In this document: positions 31,323 through 41,875 of the stretch, in pieces | Numbering within the stretch: the first letter of the stretch is position 1 | Layout of the letters: every line of letters starts with the position of its first letter | Source of the DNA: Azadirachta indica | Taxonomy: Eukaryota > Streptophyta > Magnoliopsida > Sapindales > Meliaceae | Reading direction: 5' to 3' | Length of the DNA: 64,000 nt | NCBI GenBank assembly: GCA_022749755.1 | Contig: CM040450.1 | Location: 3,152,913-3,216,912 of the forward strand | Program-made: the position numbers and the translations under genes | The notes under the pieces: generated by a model | Database searches by the model: none | What the model saw: the letters and a program-made list of their open reading frames with translations, nothing else | Told to the model about the DNA's origin: nothing

Positions 31323-33001
31323 TTTGTGCAAGTTTTTATTTGTTTTCTTATTTTTCTATGTAATTTTTTGTGGGCCTCATGTAATTAATTGGATTTATCT
31401 CCCACGGTCTATTATTCAATGAATAATTTTCTTCCACAACTAATATTTGATGTTTTGTTTAAATCTGAATGAACAATATTTGTATTATTATTATAACTTT
31501 TAACGTCAAAAATTGCACAATGAATACGTAATTAATGTTCTAAAATTTATGATTTTTTTTTCTTTTTAAAAATTCCTGATATCTAAAATTACAACTTAAA
31601 AATTTAACAAAATATAAATATTTGCACCAAAATATTATTATTATAATTCAATATTGAATCTTTCATATTGCTCGATGGAAGTAATGATTTTAGACGTCCA
31701 ACTTGTAATGTTCTTAAACACTTCCCGTCTTTTTAAAATTGAAAAGATCAGTTCAATTTGGGATCAACTTTGAACCTATATAATAATTAATTAATGAATA
31801 TTAGTGAAAACTTGTACATATAATCTTATACTTTATCCATCATGCCTTTATTTGGGCCAGGAAAAAGAGCTTGGCAATCTCTTTTGTTATGATAGTGAAG
31901 CCGAACGCAGAGTCAAAACTCTGTGGCTCTTGGCCTAGAAATTAAGATGAACAAATTCAAAACAAAAGAGGAAAACGAGGTTGGCCCGGCTTGGCTTGGC
32001 TAGGCTAGGCTCGGCTATTTGAAGTAATTAATAATAATAAATTCAAAATAATTTGAGATTAATCCAATATTAATTCTAATTAAATATCTCCCCTTGTCTT
32101 CACAAAGCCTTATGATTGATTACCTATTAATTAAATTATTTATATGGAGTCGCTATCCAGTGCACCCGCGCTTACGGTAGTTTATACGCTTAGCTGGCTT
32201 TGACTTTTAAACGGCAACGCTCAAGTATTTCACATCTCAAATCTTTGCCATTGGAGTGCCATAAGATAAAGGGGGAAAAAAAAGAAAAAAGATCCTAGAA
32301 AACTCGATTTGATAAAAAATTTTAACGCATTAAATTATATAATTAATATTGTTATTTTTTCTATTTTAATATATAAAAATTAATCCAATCTACAATACTT
32401 TTCTCGGTGATCGATCAGCCATATCAACTAATTAAAAGGAAAAAACCTAATTTTGTGGAGGGAATGGGACTAATACAAAGTGGTCCTCACAAGTGAATGA
32501 ATTGCCTGCCCTTTCTGAAAATCAGTTCTTCCTCATGGACTTTGAGCAAAATCAATATGGGTTGCGTTTAAGCCTTGCTAGATTATAGAACAAAATTGGT
32601 CAATTTCTCTAGCAGACTGAAAGATACCGGAACCTTCCTCACACCGCAACTGAGTTAACACCACCCATTTTCATGGACTTTGTTCTCACATTGTCAAGAG
32701 TCTTAATTTTATTGCTCACACCGAGTAGTCATCGAGTTTTAGCTTTCGCCTTACCAACAACTTTGACTTTGAAAATTTCAAGTCTTCCATTTTCCCATTA
32801 TTCTCCATTTTTTTTATACCCATTTCCTCATTTGAGTTCCAATTATTCTCCTTATTTTATACCCAATTCCTCATTTGAGTTCCAATTATTCTCCTTATTT
32901 TATACCCATTTCCTCATTTGAGTTCATGATTTTTCGTTTTTTATATACTTGGCTGTTACAGCTTAATCCACAACTTAGTCAACTCACTTACTCCCATTGG
33001 A
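31323..33001. other. Spacer between the tandem LecRK genes
   Basis: AT-rich spacer. A short GGCTT/GGCTA pentanucleotide run lies at about 31,985-32,022 and a 43-bp tandem repeat just before the second gene. TTGACT W-box-type motifs occur near 32,200 and 32,762, which would suit a defence gene. No other gene is seen. Confidence 0.5.
32794..32924 (+). repeat. 43-bp tandem repeat, three copies, upstream of LecRK
   Basis: Units at 32794-32838 (slightly longer and diverged), 32839-32881 and 32882-32924. The last two are almost identical. Each ends TCATTTGAGTT. They lie 77-208 bases before the ATG at 33002, in promoter or 5' UTR. Confidence 0.9.
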
Positions 33002-35029
33002 ATGGGAAACTTCTGGCCTTTCTTTCTCTTCCTCTTCTTCTTCGTTGCTTTTGTTCAATCTAAAAACACTAGCTTCATCTTCCAAGGATTTAACGATGAT
33101 GCAACAAATCTTGTTCTTCAAGGAGCTACAATTATCAAGCCTAGTGGTGCACTTAGGCTTACTAATAGATCAAACTATGTAATTGGTCATGCATTTTATA
33201 CCAAACCTATACGAATGTTTGATAAAACCTCTTCTCCTTTTCCAAATGCTTCTTCTTTCAGCACAAGTTTTGTCTTCCAAATAGCCACGCCAAGTTCAGG
33301 CCGTGGTGGCCACGGACTTGCCTTCTTGTTAGCTCCCTCCACACAGCTGCTCGGTGCAGAAGCTGGGCATTACCTTGGAGTTTTGAATTCAACCAACAAC
33401 GGTAATCCTTCAAACCAAATTATCATGGTTGAATTTGATACTGTCAATGGATTTAACGATAAGTCGGACAACCAAGGAAACCATGTTGGAATTGGCATCA
33501 ATACCATGTTTTCAGATAGATCAGAGCCAGCTTCTTATTATGTAGAAAACACAGATCATAAAGAAGACGTAATCTTAGAAAGCGGCGAACCAATCCAAGC
33601 TTGGGTTGAGTATGATGGGGAGGAGAAAGTTTTGAATGTAACAGTAAGTCCTGCAGGTATAGTGAAACCATTGAAACCTCTCATATCCTTTAGAACAAGC
33701 CTCACGGGCTACATCAAAGAGACTATTTATGTTGGTTTCTCCGCATCTACTGGAACAAAAGCAAGCTCCCATTACATTTTGGGATGGAGTTTTGCACTAA
33801 ATGGAGTGGCTCCAGCTCTAAATCTTTCTGAACTTCCTGTTCCACCAAAGGAGAAAAAATCATCATCCTATAACCCTAAAATTATAGCTCTCGTTTCTGC
33901 TCTGTGCATTGTGACTGTTCTGTTGCTGGGAACATTGGTTTTCTTCCTGCTGTATAGAAGATGGTCAACGTCTGAAACTCTTGAGGATTGGGAAATAGAT
34001 TGTCCGCACAGGTTCAGATATAAAGATCTTCATGCAGCAACGAAGGGTTTCAGAGAGAGTGAGGTGATTGGAATCGGCGGATTTGGTGCAGTTTACAAAG
34101 GTGTGTTACCAACAACAGGAAGTGAAGTTGCTGTTAAGAAGATCACTCGCAATTCCCTTCAAGGAATGAGGGAATTTGCAGCAGAGATTGAAAGTTTGGG
34201 ACGTTTAAGGCACAAGAATTTGGTCAATCTTCAAGGATGGTGTAAAAGAAAGACTGATCTCCTTCTAGTTTATGAATACATTCCAAACGGAAGCCTTGAT
34301 TCTCTTCTTTTCAAACCGAAAAACCGGTTCGTATTAGACTGGGGGCAAAGATTCAACATTGTTAAAGGAATTGCCGCAGGGCTGTTGTATCTGCACGAAG
34401 AATGGGAGCAACTTGTAATTCATCGAGATGTGAAAACGAGCAATGTGCTGATAGACGCAGAAATGAATGCCAGGCTCGGAGATTTCGGTCTAGCTAGGCT
34501 ATATGATCACGGTGGAATGTCACACACGACCAATGTTGTGGGCACCATCGGCTACATTGCTCCTGAACTGACGCAAACAGGCAAGGCTTCTGCAAGTTCG
34601 GATGTGTTTGCATACGGGATTTTACTTCTTGAAGTTGTTACTGGCAAAAGGCCTCTTGGTACTGGCATCCATTCAGGCAGCCTACTATTGGTTGAATGGG
34701 TGAGAGAATGCCAACAGCTTGATCGACTTCTTGACACCGCAGATCCATCGTTGAATTCAAGCTACGACGTTAAAGAGATGGAATTGTTGTTAAAATTGGG
34801 ACTTGTTTGCTCTCATCCAAGACAAGGATGTAGACCTACCATGAGACAAGTTGTGAGGTTTCTCAATGGAGATGAAACATTTCATTTCGTCGATGATTGG
34901 AGCTCCACTGATTCTCGACGAGGATACGAATTCAGCTCGCGAACCTTGGAAACGATTTCTACTGATACATTCAAGACGTCGCATCGTTCATCTTCCTCTG
35001 TAGGATTCTCTTCCAGCGCTGGTAGATAA
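33002..35029 (+). CDS. L-type lectin receptor-like kinase, clade VI-like (second tandem copy)
   Basis: An intronless 675-residue frame: hydrophobic signal peptide (1-20), legume-lectin domain (about 22-270; IIMVEFDTVNGFND, HVGIGINT), membrane span (about 294-318, LLLGTLVFFLLY) and Ser/Thr kinase. Kinase motifs are GIGGFGAVYKG, VAVKK, HRDVKTSNVL, DFGLARL and APE, all intact. The C-terminal tail is rich in Ser and ends SSAGR, as the first copy ends ESGR. The juxtamembrane EDWEIDCPHRFRY supports clade VI. The expected role is sensing of extracellular signals at the plasma membrane in immunity; the ligand is unknown. It is closely similar to the gene at 29298 across its length, so the pair is a tandem duplication. 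Confidence 0.95.
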   Translation: MGNFWPFFLFLFFFVAFVQSKNTSFIFQGFNDDATNLVLQGATIIKPSGALRLTNRSNYVIGHAFYTKPIRMFDKTSSPFPNASSFSTSFVFQIATPSSGRGGHGLAFLLAPSTQLLGAEAGHYLGVLNSTNNGNPSNQIIMVEFDTVNGFNDKSDNQGNHVGIGINTMFSDRSEPASYYVENTDHKEDVILESGEPIQAWVEYDGEEKVLNVTVSPAGIVKPLKPLISFRTSLTGYIKETIYVGFSASTGTKASSHYILGWSFALNGVAPALNLSELPVPPKEKKSSSYNPKIIALVSALCIVTVLLLGTLVFFLLYRRWSTSETLEDWEIDCPHRFRYKDLHAATKGFRESEVIGIGGFGAVYKGVLPTTGSEVAVKKITRNSLQGMREFAAEIESLGRLRHKNLVNLQGWCKRKTDLLLVYEYIPNGSLDSLLFKPKNRFVLDWGQRFNIVKGIAAGLLYLHEEWEQLVIHRDVKTSNVLIDAEMNARLGDFGLARLYDHGGMSHTTNVVGTIGYIAPELTQTGKASASSDVFAYGILLLEVVTGKRPLGTGIHSGSLLLVEWVRECQQLDRLLDTADPSLNSSYDVKEMELLLKLGLVCSHPRQGCRPTMRQVVRFLNGDETFHFVDDWSSTDSRRGYEFSSRTLETISTDTFKTSHRSSSSVGFSSSAGR

Positions 35030-35698
35030 TGTCATAAATCAGTCACTAAATTTTCTTCATTTCGTTGTTATGAAGTCAATTTGCATTTATGTAAATACAT
35101 TTCTACTTAGAACTCGTGGGGTGATTGCTACTGGGACATAACCAATCACATTGTTTAATTGATATGACACTGATTTTTAATCAATTTCGTTGCCTTTTCC
35201 AGCTACTCTATATGTTCATATAATCCGATATTAAACCAAACAATTTTCACGTAGCCAGAAAAAATAAAACACAACCTCCGGAAATTGCACGCATAGATGT
35301 TCCAAAGCATCAGATCAGTTCATAAAATTGTCCAGAAATGCAGCAGGATGAATATTGTGAAAAAGAATAGAATATAAGTAACCCAATTGAACCACCCGTT
35401 AGTGGATGCATTAAATTGACAGTTCAACAAGTGGCTGATCATCTTTTTTCTGCATAATGACTTCAACCAATGCTCTTGCTTTCTCCTATACTACAGAAAG
35501 TGGAGAAACAAAAACCCTAAAAACCCAAGACTAAAACCTGCAATACAAAGGAGACATTGATACATGACTTCATTCCGTTGTAAGTTCCCTAGACATTCTT
35601 AACCTTTACCAGAAAACTAAGAAAAGAGTAACTGCATTAACAGGGGAAGAAATTGACGCGAGATAATTATTTTCCTCGGATAGGGGGATTTCTTGATC
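35030..35698. other. Convergent 3' regions of LecRK and importin beta
   Basis: The probable 3' UTRs of the two convergent genes meet here. No further gene is seen. Confidence 0.6.
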
Positions 35699-38401
35699 TC
35701 ATGAAACCATAACACGTCCAATCATACCCTGGGTCCAACCAGCAGTCTCCTTGAGCTGTTCATCATCTGATCGAAGACACTCACCCAGAAATTCAGTATA
35801 GAATGTGCAGTCTTTGAAAAGTAGTTTTGTGTTTGAGCCCAGAGCATCTGCAAGATCACCCATCACGGCAACGGCAGCTTTTGTCACGCTCTCATCCCTG
35901 GGAACCATGAAAAACAAAGGCCATAAGGACCACAGAAGAAAAATGAACAAAATACATAAAGCAATCGGTGAGCGAAGATACCTCTGTCTGTCTCTGAAGA
36001 CCAGTTCTATGAACTGCAACAGATGTTGAGCATACGGAAACATCACCTCAGCCCTTGCATTCTTGAAGCCCTGTAGAATACCAGAATATGCTTCAAAGAT
36101 ACTGCGCCTTAGCTGGTTACCATAGTCCATTAACTCCTCATCGACCATGTCCAACTGAGCACAAGCCTTAGCAGCATCCTGCATCATTTGAAGTGCATGG
36201 GGTACATATTTCTCAAATTGATCTCCTATTGCAAGAGCAATGTCCCCAAAGCAAGAGAATATGGGAGGTTTGACAGACCGGTGAAGTTGACTATTGGAGA
36301 GAGCATTGAGAAGAAGGGACATGATACCATCGCAATACGGTGAGACCTTGTCATCCAAGGCACGGCAAATGTCACCCACTACCCCGACTGTGATAGCACA
36401 AACCTGATATTCCTCAGAGTTCTGTAATCCCATCTGCAGATACTGATAGAACTCAGACATATATTTAGCAAATTCTGGTCCAGTTGCATAAGCCAGAGCA
36501 CCAATTGCAAGCATTGCTTCCTCATGCACTGTAGAACTACGACATGCAAACACCCTAAGGAACAAAACCATAATCTGATCTGCAGCCTGGAGTATAATGG
36601 ATTTGGTTCCATCAGTGTTGCTAAATTTCTGGATAATGACTTGAAGAACACCGCAGAGGGAAGCTTGCAAATCTCCTTGCTTTTCTCTATCATCTGAGGA
36701 CACAATCTGAAGTTCTAAAGTCTGGCCTAACCTATTCATGATGGCAGGGAGCAGTTCTGCTATGATTTGAGATGTTTCCGTAATGTTAGAACACCTAATA
36801 ACTTCATTCAAGGTTTCATATGCAGCAGACCTGAGCTTTAAGTCACCACCATCAGTCCGATCAGCAGCTCTGAGAAGCTCAGTCATGATGCCAGTTAAGT
36901 AAGGTGAAAGAAGAGAAAAACTTGGTCCAGCATCTTCATATCCCTGGGCAAGGTAATAGATTGCCCCGCAAACCTTCTCAGCCACATTTGGAGCATCCTT
37001 AATGCTCTCCAATAATACTCCCAAAATTCTTTGCAGGTTTTCGGGAGTAATCACAGAAAATCCACCAGCTGGACAATGCAATAACTCAAAAATACGGCTG
37101 AGAGTCCATGCAGTTGTGTCCTTCACATGGTTGTTTTCATCCCTCATTGCATTAAGTAAAAAATCCAAACCTGCATGAACCAGCGGGGCAAGCTTCTCAA
37201 TGGTTGGACCTTCAAGGATTGAGCCAAATGCATAAGTAGCTGCCTCACGACAACGCCAATCTGGCTTCACTATGTTAGCCTCCACAAAAGGCATTACAAG
37301 GGGCACAATCTCATCCCCAACTGTTCTAGCAACAAGACCAAGACATGTACCACCAGCCATGGATATATTCCAAATGCTATCATCCTGATCCTGATCCTCT
37401 TCTTGCTTCAGCAAGGTTTCAAGCAACATAGGAACCAGGGATAACCGAGCCTTTTCTATGAAGTGGTAATTGGGAGAACCAGAGTCCCCAGTATCTGGAT
37501 TTTCAAACTCTTGAAGCTCTATCTCTTCATCACAGATGGAGCTCCAAAACTCAACTGCTTGGAGGGCCACAGCCTCTTCATCACCTTTTACTGCATTTGA
37601 TGTAAGCTCAAAGAGGGTCTGCATATAAGGTTCAAGCACCTCATAGTATGTTGATGCTATTGAAACAAGACATTCCAAAGCAGCCTGTCTAATCTCCATC
37701 TCTTTGGACTTTGCTGTCTCACAGACCATCTTCATAATGTAGTTCCGCTCCATCTCATTTTGGAAGTTAGTCTGGGCAAAATCCAGGGCATTATATAAAG
37801 CCCTTGTTGCTGCGAGGCGAACTTCAGCACTATGTTCGGCAAGGTTCATGCCTTGGACAACAGCAGTGAGAACGGCATTCACTTCATCTTGCAGAAGATC
37901 TTCATGGGATATTTCTTCACAAACATATCCCAGAGTTTCCAAAGTCGCCTGTTTCAGTGCTGCAGGACTATCTTGCTGGGTCATATTGTTAAGCAATGAT
38001 TGAATCAGCTCAGGCCACTGCTTCTGTGGAATCTCAATTGAAGCAATTTTTGCAATTACTTGAGCAGAAGTGTGCCTTGCCTCTGGCACAGGTGAACTGA
38101 GAGTTCTCAGGAGCAAGTCTTTGACTTGGGATTTGAAAGAAATGTCAATTGCCATCCATTGCTTAACAAGAGCTTCCTTTGTAGTAGCATCTTTTGCATC
38201 TAAGGAGTTTTTAAGTACAATACCAGCCAACCTACGAGACTCAGTAGGTTTGTCATTGTTTGCAAGCTCAACTGACAAGGATAAAAGAAAACCGGGTAGG
38301 TTTTGCTGCTGAAGCTGCCTAAGATTAGCCTCTGCTTCATTCCGAATATTTGCATCCGCTGATTGAGCAGCCAATAGAAACTGGGTGATTTCCATTGCCA
38401 T
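35699..38401 (-). CDS. KPNB1: Importin subunit beta-1
   Basis: This HEAT-repeat karyopherin binds importin alpha with cargo and carries it through the nuclear pore, releasing it on Ran-GTP. Two coding exons: 38401-35982 and 35897-35699, with an 84-bp GT-AG intron. That intron happens to stay open in frame, so an unspliced reading would give 900 residues with a false hydrophobic insert. The spliced protein is 872 residues, the usual family length. It starts MAMEITQFLLAAQ and has the N-terminal importin-beta motif region (ESRRLAGIVLKN). Typical blocks follow, such as AVEFWSSICDEEIE, MAGGTCLGLVARTVGD, EAATYAFGSILEGP and HRSVKPPIFSCFGDIALAIG. No lesion is seen. Confidence 0.96.
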   Translation of the reverse strand: MAMEITQFLLAAQSADANIRNEAEANLRQLQQQNLPGFLLSLSVELANNDKPTESRRLAGIVLKNSLDAKDATTKEALVKQWMAIDISFKSQVKDLLLRTLSSPVPEARHTSAQVIAKIASIEIPQKQWPELIQSLLNNMTQQDSPAALKQATLETLGYVCEEISHEDLLQDEVNAVLTAVVQGMNLAEHSAEVRLAATRALYNALDFAQTNFQNEMERNYIMKMVCETAKSKEMEIRQAALECLVSIASTYYEVLEPYMQTLFELTSNAVKGDEEAVALQAVEFWSSICDEEIELQEFENPDTGDSGSPNYHFIEKARLSLVPMLLETLLKQEEDQDQDDSIWNISMAGGTCLGLVARTVGDEIVPLVMPFVEANIVKPDWRCREAATYAFGSILEGPTIEKLAPLVHAGLDFLLNAMRDENNHVKDTTAWTLSRIFELLHCPAGGFSVITPENLQRILGVLLESIKDAPNVAEKVCGAIYYLAQGYEDAGPSFSLLSPYLTGIMTELLRAADRTDGGDLKLRSAAYETLNEVIRCSNITETSQIIAELLPAIMNRLGQTLELQIVSSDDREKQGDLQASLCGVLQVIIQKFSNTDGTKSIILQAADQIMVLFLRVFACRSSTVHEEAMLAIGALAYATGPEFAKYMSEFYQYLQMGLQNSEEYQVCAITVGVVGDICRALDDKVSPYCDGIMSLLLNALSNSQLHRSVKPPIFSCFGDIALAIGDQFEKYVPHALQMMQDAAKACAQLDMVDEELMDYGNQLRRSIFEAYSGILQGFKNARAEVMFPYAQHLLQFIELVFRDRQRYLRSPIALCILFIFLLWSLWPLFFMVPRDESVTKAAVAVMGDLADALGSNTKLLFKDCTFYTEFLGECLRSDDEQLKETAGWTQGMIGRVMVS

Positions 38402-38416
38402 TGTCCCAAACTACCT

Positions 38417-39246
38417 CTAAAAACATCATCAAAAAGATTAAAAAATATTGAAGAAAATAATAATCACAACATAAATCTTCTACCAGTAAAATCAAATGAA
38501 GACTTCAAACAGTTAGATTAGCAAAGCGATAGTTGGACACAAGCAGATTAAAAACAAACTGCACCAACAATCCAAAAACTTACACTGGTGAAGGTGATGG
38601 CCAAAAAGGGAAAAACACACAACATTATAACATACACAATTCCACAAATATTATACTACCTACATGTGAACAATAATGGATCACATACATAAATAGCACA
38701 GCAGTAATTGCCCAAATTAAGACCAAACACTTGCACAACATGCAAACAGAACACATCAATACACTGATTGATTGCATTAAAATAATGATTAGAGAACTCT
38801 TTTCTTTATAAATAAGAACCTTAGTTTCACTCGAAATACTGCTGATAACAACGAAAGTCTAAACAGCTTTCATTTCCATACCTACTTGCCACTATCAATA
38901 CCATAATACTTAATGAATCAAAAATTTCAGGCACTAAGACAATAATCTCATTTATCTTTAAACGACAAGGGGCAATAAATGGAAGGAAACCACAACAGGA
39001 ACAAGCTTAAACCCTAACAAAAAAGCTCACCTAAAGGCCCCTAAAAAAAACAACAATCGACAGATAATCACAAGATCCATCGATTAAACACAGAAAACCC
39101 GGAAACAAGAAACCCTAATCACCACAAAAATTACAAAATCCAGCTGTCACCTAATATACCCGCTGTAAAACACACAAATATCCACAGATCCATCATGAAA
39201 TACAACAAATCCAAAAAATAACTACTGATTCGGCGTAAATTAATAC
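38417..39246 (-). other. Probable 5' UTR intron of importin beta
   Basis: A donor CAG|GTATTA at 39247/39246 and an acceptor TTTTAG at 38417, 15 bases before the ATG, frame an 830-bp AT-rich segment. A leader intron is likely but not proven from sequence. The first exon would lie near 39,250-39,350. Confidence 0.5.
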
Positions 39247-39568
39247 CTGACGCAGATAGTAAATAAACGAAACAGGAATTGAATTGAAAACCACAACTGA
39301 AAGCTAGGGTTTCACTCTCCCTCTCCTACGAATCAAGAAAAGAAGTTATAAGGGAGACAATTAGAAAATCGAAAAGGTGTTCGTAGTTTGTACTTCAAAA
39401 GTTTTAGAAGGGCTCGACACAGAAAATTTAGAAAATTTAATAGATATTTTATAATGGAAAGGGGAATTCGAATGGGTAGAAGAAGCGGGAGGAGAGATGG
39501 GAAAAGAAAAAAACCAACGGGCAGCGTTGGGCAGGGGGGTTTTTGGTTGCCCGGAATCACCGACTTCA

Positions 39569-39675
39569 AAAACCCTAAGTTTTTTGAAATCTCTCACGTG
39601 TGAGCAAGTAACGTGTGTTGGATTTTGTACGTTGAAAGTCTTTGTGTTTGAATTATGGGCTTTTTCATTTGGGCC
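39569..39675 (-). promoter_or_regulatory. Housekeeping-type promoter motifs (telo-box and Site II)
   Basis: Telo-box AAACCCTAA at 39569-39577, TGGGCT at 39656-39661 and TGGGCC at 39670-39675, with a CACGTG G-box near 39,595. They lie about 200-350 bases upstream of the likely start of importin beta. This pairing is common at plant growth-related genes. Confidence 0.5.
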
Positions 39676-40041
39676 TAAACTTCAAAAAACGAATATATCA
39701 ATTGGGATTTTAGGTATTGTCTCAGGCATAATACTCTCTAAAACCGCAGGAGTTCCGGTAGAGGTGAGGGCCCGGATGGGCAGGCAACACTTCCCAAATA
39801 ATTATCCTAATATTTTTTTATAACAGTGAAATTATGCAACAAGTCATTTTGAAAGTTATTATAGAAGATTAAAATGGATTATATATACTTGAAACTGTTA
39901 TATGGATTTATTGTTTTTTTTACGAAACAGAATTATGCAGATGAAATGAGAATTTTCTATGTATTTAAATCATATCATCAACATGTATGTAGTGCATAAC
40001 CGAGAAAACAATTACTATGTACAATACATCCAAGTATTTTA

Positions 40042-40854
40042 CTATTTGAATCTACTTCGGTTTCCGGCGCTATGTTGGTCTCCAGGCTGACAATTTGCAG
40101 AGTTTTCCTGCCTTACAGGGCTCTTAAGACCGCAAATCCTGTGCTTCATCCGCCATGGAAACAGCATTTCCAGGCCACAGCCCTTTGGCAAAGAGTATGA
40201 TCGCCTGACAGCTTGCGGAACGCAAGCCTGTGAACTGTTATAAGGAAGTTTCCTGCTCAGGTTTTTTGAAAGACTTAGAACAGAAGATGCGGCCAATGCA
40301 GTTGCATCCGGAAGAAATCTCTCAATGATGTAACTTGGCGATATACTCTCATCATGTCCTAGAGATTCTAAATTGAACCCATCTAATCCATGGCCTTTTT
40401 CAGCTTTTTCGACGATGTCTATAGCTTCTGTTAGTGATAAAACGTCTACAGCATCGGAGAAAATATCTTCATTGTTGTCAGCACCGTAATCATCATCAAT
40501 ATCAGCATCACAACCATCATCCTGATGAAGATGATGAGTTCGGAAAAATTGTAAATCATCGCTGGTTGATGTAAATTCTCTAGGCGGATGCCATCTGCCT
40601 GGTGGAATTCTAAGACGAGGGGTCTGATCAGTTTCACAATCTTGCATGTTGTGGCTTCCGTCTGAATCCTTGGGCTTGCCTGGAGCTTGTTCCCAACAAA
40701 ATGGAATCCTGTCACTTGTATCCTGGAATTTGCTACACATTTCTTCATCATGGAAACCACCAGGGCGTTTTGTCGATATCAATCGGGCATTGAAATCAAG
40801 CTTCTTTCCTGGGCATGTCGATTTATCCATAGCTTTTTCTTTTTCTGGTTCCAT
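40042..40854 (-). CDS. DUF688-family protein of unknown function
   Basis: A 270-residue single-exon frame. The N-terminal blocks FNARLISTKRPGG and IPFCWEQAPGKPK match the plant-specific DUF688 family (a proline-and-tryptophan motif around W-E-x-A-P-G-K-P). The middle is acidic (DIDDDYGADNNED). Further on there is a conserved block ASSVLSLSKNLSRKL and a basic C-terminus. No signal peptide or membrane span is seen. The family has no established biochemical role that I know, so none is assigned. A CACGTG G-box lies about 200 bases upstream, near 41,055. Confidence 0.82.
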   Translation of the reverse strand: MEPEKEKAMDKSTCPGKKLDFNARLISTKRPGGFHDEEMCSKFQDTSDRIPFCWEQAPGKPKDSDGSHNMQDCETDQTPRLRIPPGRWHPPREFTSTSDDLQFFRTHHLHQDDGCDADIDDDYGADNNEDIFSDAVDVLSLTEAIDIVEKAEKGHGLDGFNLESLGHDESISPSYIIERFLPDATALAASSVLSLSKNLSRKLPYNSSQACVPQAVRRSYSLPKGCGLEMLFPWRMKHRICGLKSPVRQENSANCQPGDQHSAGNRSRFK

Positions 40855-41875
40855 TTCTGATAATATCTTTCTACAACTCGGCAGAAAGATAGATTACCTG
40901 GAAAAGTGGAACAAGAGGTTGAGATTCAGATGAATGATTGAGGAAATGAAGAATCCTAAAGTTGGTAGTTGAGGGAAATTATTAAAAAGAACAGTTGAAA
41001 CCGTTGGGTATCTCGTGCAGTTCATTAAACCAATATTGTTACTTTAAAATGCTCACACGTGAGCCCAAAAGGAGCTTTCCATTGAAACAGGACCAAGAAC
41101 TTTACCCAAAGTCGCCGGAATTGTTACTAACAAACATGGAATTGAAGACAAACCATGAACTTTTGACCGTCCATGTGAAGATAATAACTGTTAAACAGAC
41201 GTTAAAACAGCGACATCAGGTTCTAAGCTTTGCCCATGCTGTCTGTGACGGGAGAATTCTAGTGTTTTTCGCTTCAAGAAGTTTAACATAGCAAACACAA
41301 TTGACTTTGAGCAGAACAGGAAAATGTAGAGATGGAACTCAATTGGTATGATCACGACTCACGAGTACTTGTAATAATGCCCTTTTCTCTTTAAGGGAAA
41401 ATTTCAAAGCTTTGTAAAACAATATATCGAACAGTATGAGAAAAGTTACAATAGAAAGTAACCGTTTAGCAAAAGGCAATACATTGTTAATCTCTAGTGT
41501 TGGCAGATTTCATTAAAAGCTGCTATTTCATCTACATTTTTCTTTAATCGGGGTAGTTTCACCACCATTTTCGCTGGATCGTATGTAGAGCAGTGGCTAA
41601 ATCACCAATTGTTCCAATTCATATAGCGGATATATTTACATGCAATCTTGCAGTTTTACTTTTCCTTTTCTTCCTTTACTTTTTCCCTCTTCCAAGTGCC
41701 AGCTCTCAGACCGTGGCAAAGTTACAACTGAATGTTCTTGAGGCAAAATTCAAAAACTAATTTGCTCAGACTAGCATTGGCTTCTTGTAATGGAAAAAAG
41801 GAAAAAGAGATGGCAATGATGGAATTGCCAATATAAATACAAACAAGAAATAACAACAATATGAACTCAATGCTC
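40855..41875. other. Spacer: DUF688 promoter and ETO1 3' UTR
   Basis: Moderately AT-rich. The left part is upstream sequence of the DUF688 gene and the right part the probable 3' UTR of ETO1. No further gene is seen. Confidence 0.55.

Noticed and set aside
35699..38401. Importin beta as one 900-residue uninterrupted frame
   Set aside because: An 84-bp GT-AG intron with an out-of-character hydrophobic translation interrupts it; splicing restores the family length of about 870.
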